From CAMLIZ01 sp036231905 (GTDB lineage Bacteria > Pseudomonadota > Gammaproteobacteria > Burkholderiales > Burkholderiaceae_C): a DNA stretch of 64,000 nt. Each line of letters starts with the position of its first letter. Position 1 is the stretch's first letter. The stretch covers positions 310,001 through 374,000 of the forward strand of contig NZ_JAZARE010000006.1 in the NCBI RefSeq assembly GCF_036231905.1, in the 5' to 3' direction. Under the pieces are notes generated by a model that was not told the DNA's origin, made no database searches, and saw nothing but the letters and a program-made list of their open reading frames with translations. Below are positions 62,561 to 64,000 of this stretch, one piece after another. Both the position numbers and the translations under genes were made by a program.

Positions 62561-63301
62561 TTATGCGGCCGTCTTGCGGTTGCCCTGCATATGGGTCACC
62601 CATTTCCCGAGGAGGAACACCAGTGCCGCGCCGGCGGCACCAGCGGAGTAGCGCACCCATGCCAGGGGTTCCGCCGCCGCACCGGCGTCCGCGGCAGCGA
62701 GCGGCAGGTAGGGCAACGCCGCCGGGTCGGTCACCGCCATGGTGCCGGCAATCCAGCCAAGGAGCATGCCACCCAGCGTGATGATCAGCGGGAACCGGTC
62801 CATGAGCTTGATGACCAGCTGGCTGCCCCACACGATGATGGGAATGCTGACAAGCAGGCCAAAGATCACCAGCGGCATCTGGTGGTCACCGCCGGCGGCC
62901 TGGGCCGCGCCTGCGATGGCGATCACGTTGTCCAGGCTCATGACGAAGTCGGCCACGATGACGGTCTTTACCGCAGCCCACAACTTGTCGCTCGCCTGGA
63001 TGTTGGCGTGGCCGTCTTCGTCCTCAGGCACCAGCAGCTTCACGCCGATCCATAGAAGCAGGAGCGCACCGACGATCTTGAGGTATGGAATGGCCAGCAG
63101 CGTCAGGGCGAAGAAGATCAGCACGACTCGCAACACGATGGCGCCTGCCGTACCCCACAGGATGCCGAGCGTTCGCTGCTTGGCCGGCAGCTGCCGGCAG
63201 GCCAGCGCAATGACGACCGCGTTGTCGCCACCGAGCAGGATGTCGATCATGATGATCTGGCCGACCGCGACCCAGAAGTCTGGCGTCATGAACTGTTCCA
63301 T
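62561..63301 (-). CDS. TerC family integral membrane protein
   Basis: This 246-residue protein has seven or so membrane segments and the two conserved acidic motifs of the family, LLGGDNAVVIALA near residue 22 and VMSLDNVIAIAGAA near 120. TerC-family members are linked to tellurite resistance or to metal (Mn/Ca) handling and metal loading of exported proteins. It starts MEQFMTPDFWVAVGQIIMID; the ATG four codons later is also possible. It is between sucD and the kinase gene, 44 bases from the latter, and lacks other ter genes nearby. Confidence 0.9.
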   Translation of the reverse strand: MEQFMTPDFWVAVGQIIMIDILLGGDNAVVIALACRQLPAKQRTLGILWGTAGAIVLRVVLIFFALTLLAIPYLKIVGALLLLWIGVKLLVPEDEDGHANIQASDKLWAAVKTVIVADFVMSLDNVIAIAGAAQAAGGDHQMPLVIFGLLVSIPIIVWGSQLVIKLMDRFPLIITLGGMLLGWIAGTMAVTDPAALPYLPLAAADAGAAAEPLAWVRYSAGAAGAALVFLLGKWVTHMQGNRKTAA

Positions 63302-63388
63302 CTACCGATCCTTCGTGTCTTTGCGCGGAAAAGTGTAGGGGCGTGTGGCGGGCAGCGAAGTGCGTGGAACTACGTGCCGCCAAACGAA

Positions 63389-63414
63389 GAAGGCCGCACA
63401 GGACGGCGGCCTTC
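63389..63414 (-). terminator. Probable rho-independent terminator of sucD
   Basis: A 9-bp stem (63389-63397 with 63406-63414) has an eight-base loop. Read on the minus strand it is followed by TTCGTTT, a weak T run. It lies 23 bases after the sucD stop. Confidence 0.6.
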
Positions 63415-63437
63415 GATGCATGCAAGTCGGTCTCTGC

Positions 63438-64000
63438 TCAGAGCAGGCCCTTGAGCAGCTTGCCCATCTCCGAGGGGTTGCGCGTGACCGTGAACCCGCA
63501 CTCTTCCATGATGGCCAGCTTGGCGTCCGCGGTGTCGGCGCCGCCGCTGATCAGCGCGCCGGCATGGCCCATGCGCTTGCCGGCCGGCGCGGTGACACCG
63601 GCGATGAAACCGACCACCGGCTTCTTCATGTGTTCCTTGCACCAGCGGGCGGCATCCGCCTCGTCCGGGCCGCCGATCTCGCCGATCATGATCACCGCAT
63701 CGGTGTCCGGATCGTCGTTGAACAGGCGCATCACGTCGATGTGCTTCAGGCCATTGATCGGGTCGCCGCCGATGCCGACCGCGCTGCTCTGGCCGAGGCC
63801 GATCTCGGTGAGTTGGGCCACCGCTTCATAGGTGAGCGTGCCGGAGCGCGACACCACACCGATGCGGCCCTTGCGGTGGATGTGGCCGGGCATGATGCCG
63901 ATCTTGATCTCTTCCGGTGTGATGAGGCCCGGGCAGTTGGGGCCCAGCAGCAGGGTTTCCTTGCCGCCGGCTGCGACCTTGGCCTTCATCTTGTTGCGCA
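63438..64000 (-). CDS. sucD: Succinate-CoA ligase alpha subunit (partial, N-terminus off the window)
   Basis: This is the C-terminal 187 residues of SucD, which with SucC makes succinate and nucleoside triphosphate from succinyl-CoA in the citric acid cycle. Visible are LLGPNCPGLITPEEIKIGI, the SRSGTLTYEAVAQLTEIGLG stretch, IGEIGGPDEADAARW and the phosphohistidine loop GKRMGHAGALISGG. The final residues are MGKLLKGLL. The frame continues past base 64000 (RNK before the internal Met at 63989), so that Met is not the start. Confidence 0.95.
   Translation of the reverse strand, partial: RNKMKAKVAAGGKETLLLGPNCPGLITPEEIKIGIMPGHIHRKGRIGVVSRSGTLTYEAVAQLTEIGLGQSSAVGIGGDPINGLKHIDVMRLFNDDPDTDAVIMIGEIGGPDEADAARWCKEHMKKPVVGFIAGVTAPAGKRMGHAGALISGGADTADAKLAIMEECGFTVTRNPSEMGKLLKGLL

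Overview
The window is high-GC, densely coded bacterial chromosome, most likely a betaproteobacterium of the order Burkholderiales (Rubrivivax / Leptothrix / Ideonella-like). The evidence is the gene repertoire: PhaM next to a FIST protein, a DUF3567 protein, the GshA-type glutamate-cysteine ligase, a two-gene MetH with an S-adenosylhomocysteine riboswitch, a TorF-like porin in front of glnK-amt, a PEP-CTERM protein and a glcDEF operon. No rRNA, tRNA, insertion sequence, integrase or CRISPR array was seen. The genus is inference; no database was searched.

Layout. 1-7.5 kb (minus strand): a partial acyltransferase, gshB, a BenE-type transporter, a small DOPA-dioxygenase-like protein, kup, a PEP-CTERM protein and gshA. 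7.8-9.1 kb: a DUF4397 lipoprotein. 9.2-12.1 kb: a nitrogen operon (porin, glnK, amt) behind a good sigma-54 promoter with NtrC-like sites. 12.1-18 kb: comM, a glycine-zipper protein and a DUF1800/DUF1501 pair. 18-25.4 kb: methionine synthase as two separate genes. The C-terminal half has a SAH riboswitch. Between the halves lie a small lipoprotein and a 914-residue protein joining a polysaccharide deacetylase, a caspase-like domain with an EF-hand loop, and TPR repeats. 25.4-33.4 kb: a PQQ-type sugar dehydrogenase, then a minus-strand cassette of GNAT-like protein, asparagine synthase, adenylate-forming ligase, acyl carrier protein, NadE homologue and prmC.

33.5-37.2 kb: the pqiAABC envelope lipid-transport operon, with a hairpin-rich repeat running into one gene. 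37-42.2 kb: a GGDEF-EAL protein, a tandem AAA ATPase and DUF3567. 42.3-47.4 kb: DUF3108, FAH-family, TraB, PhaM and FIST proteins. 47.5-51.3 kb: glcDEF. 51.5-54.4 kb: small proteins, an M48 protease and moaC. 54.4-58.7 kb: two type IV pilins, each with its own sigma-54 promoter, and two O-antigen-ligase-family membrane proteins probably acting in pilin O-glycosylation; this block looks less GC-rich by eye. 58.9-64 kb: a cyclic-nucleotide phosphodiesterase-like hydrolase, an FHA / PP2C phosphatase / Ser-Thr kinase module, TerC and the C-terminal part of sucD.

The strongest candidates for something undescribed are the deacetylase-caspase-EF-hand-TPR fusion (21529-24273) and the ligase-ACP-amidotransferase-NadE cassette (27545-33350). 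The twin pilin / twin oligosaccharyltransferase locus with duplicated sigma-54 promoters is the best-supported regulatory story.
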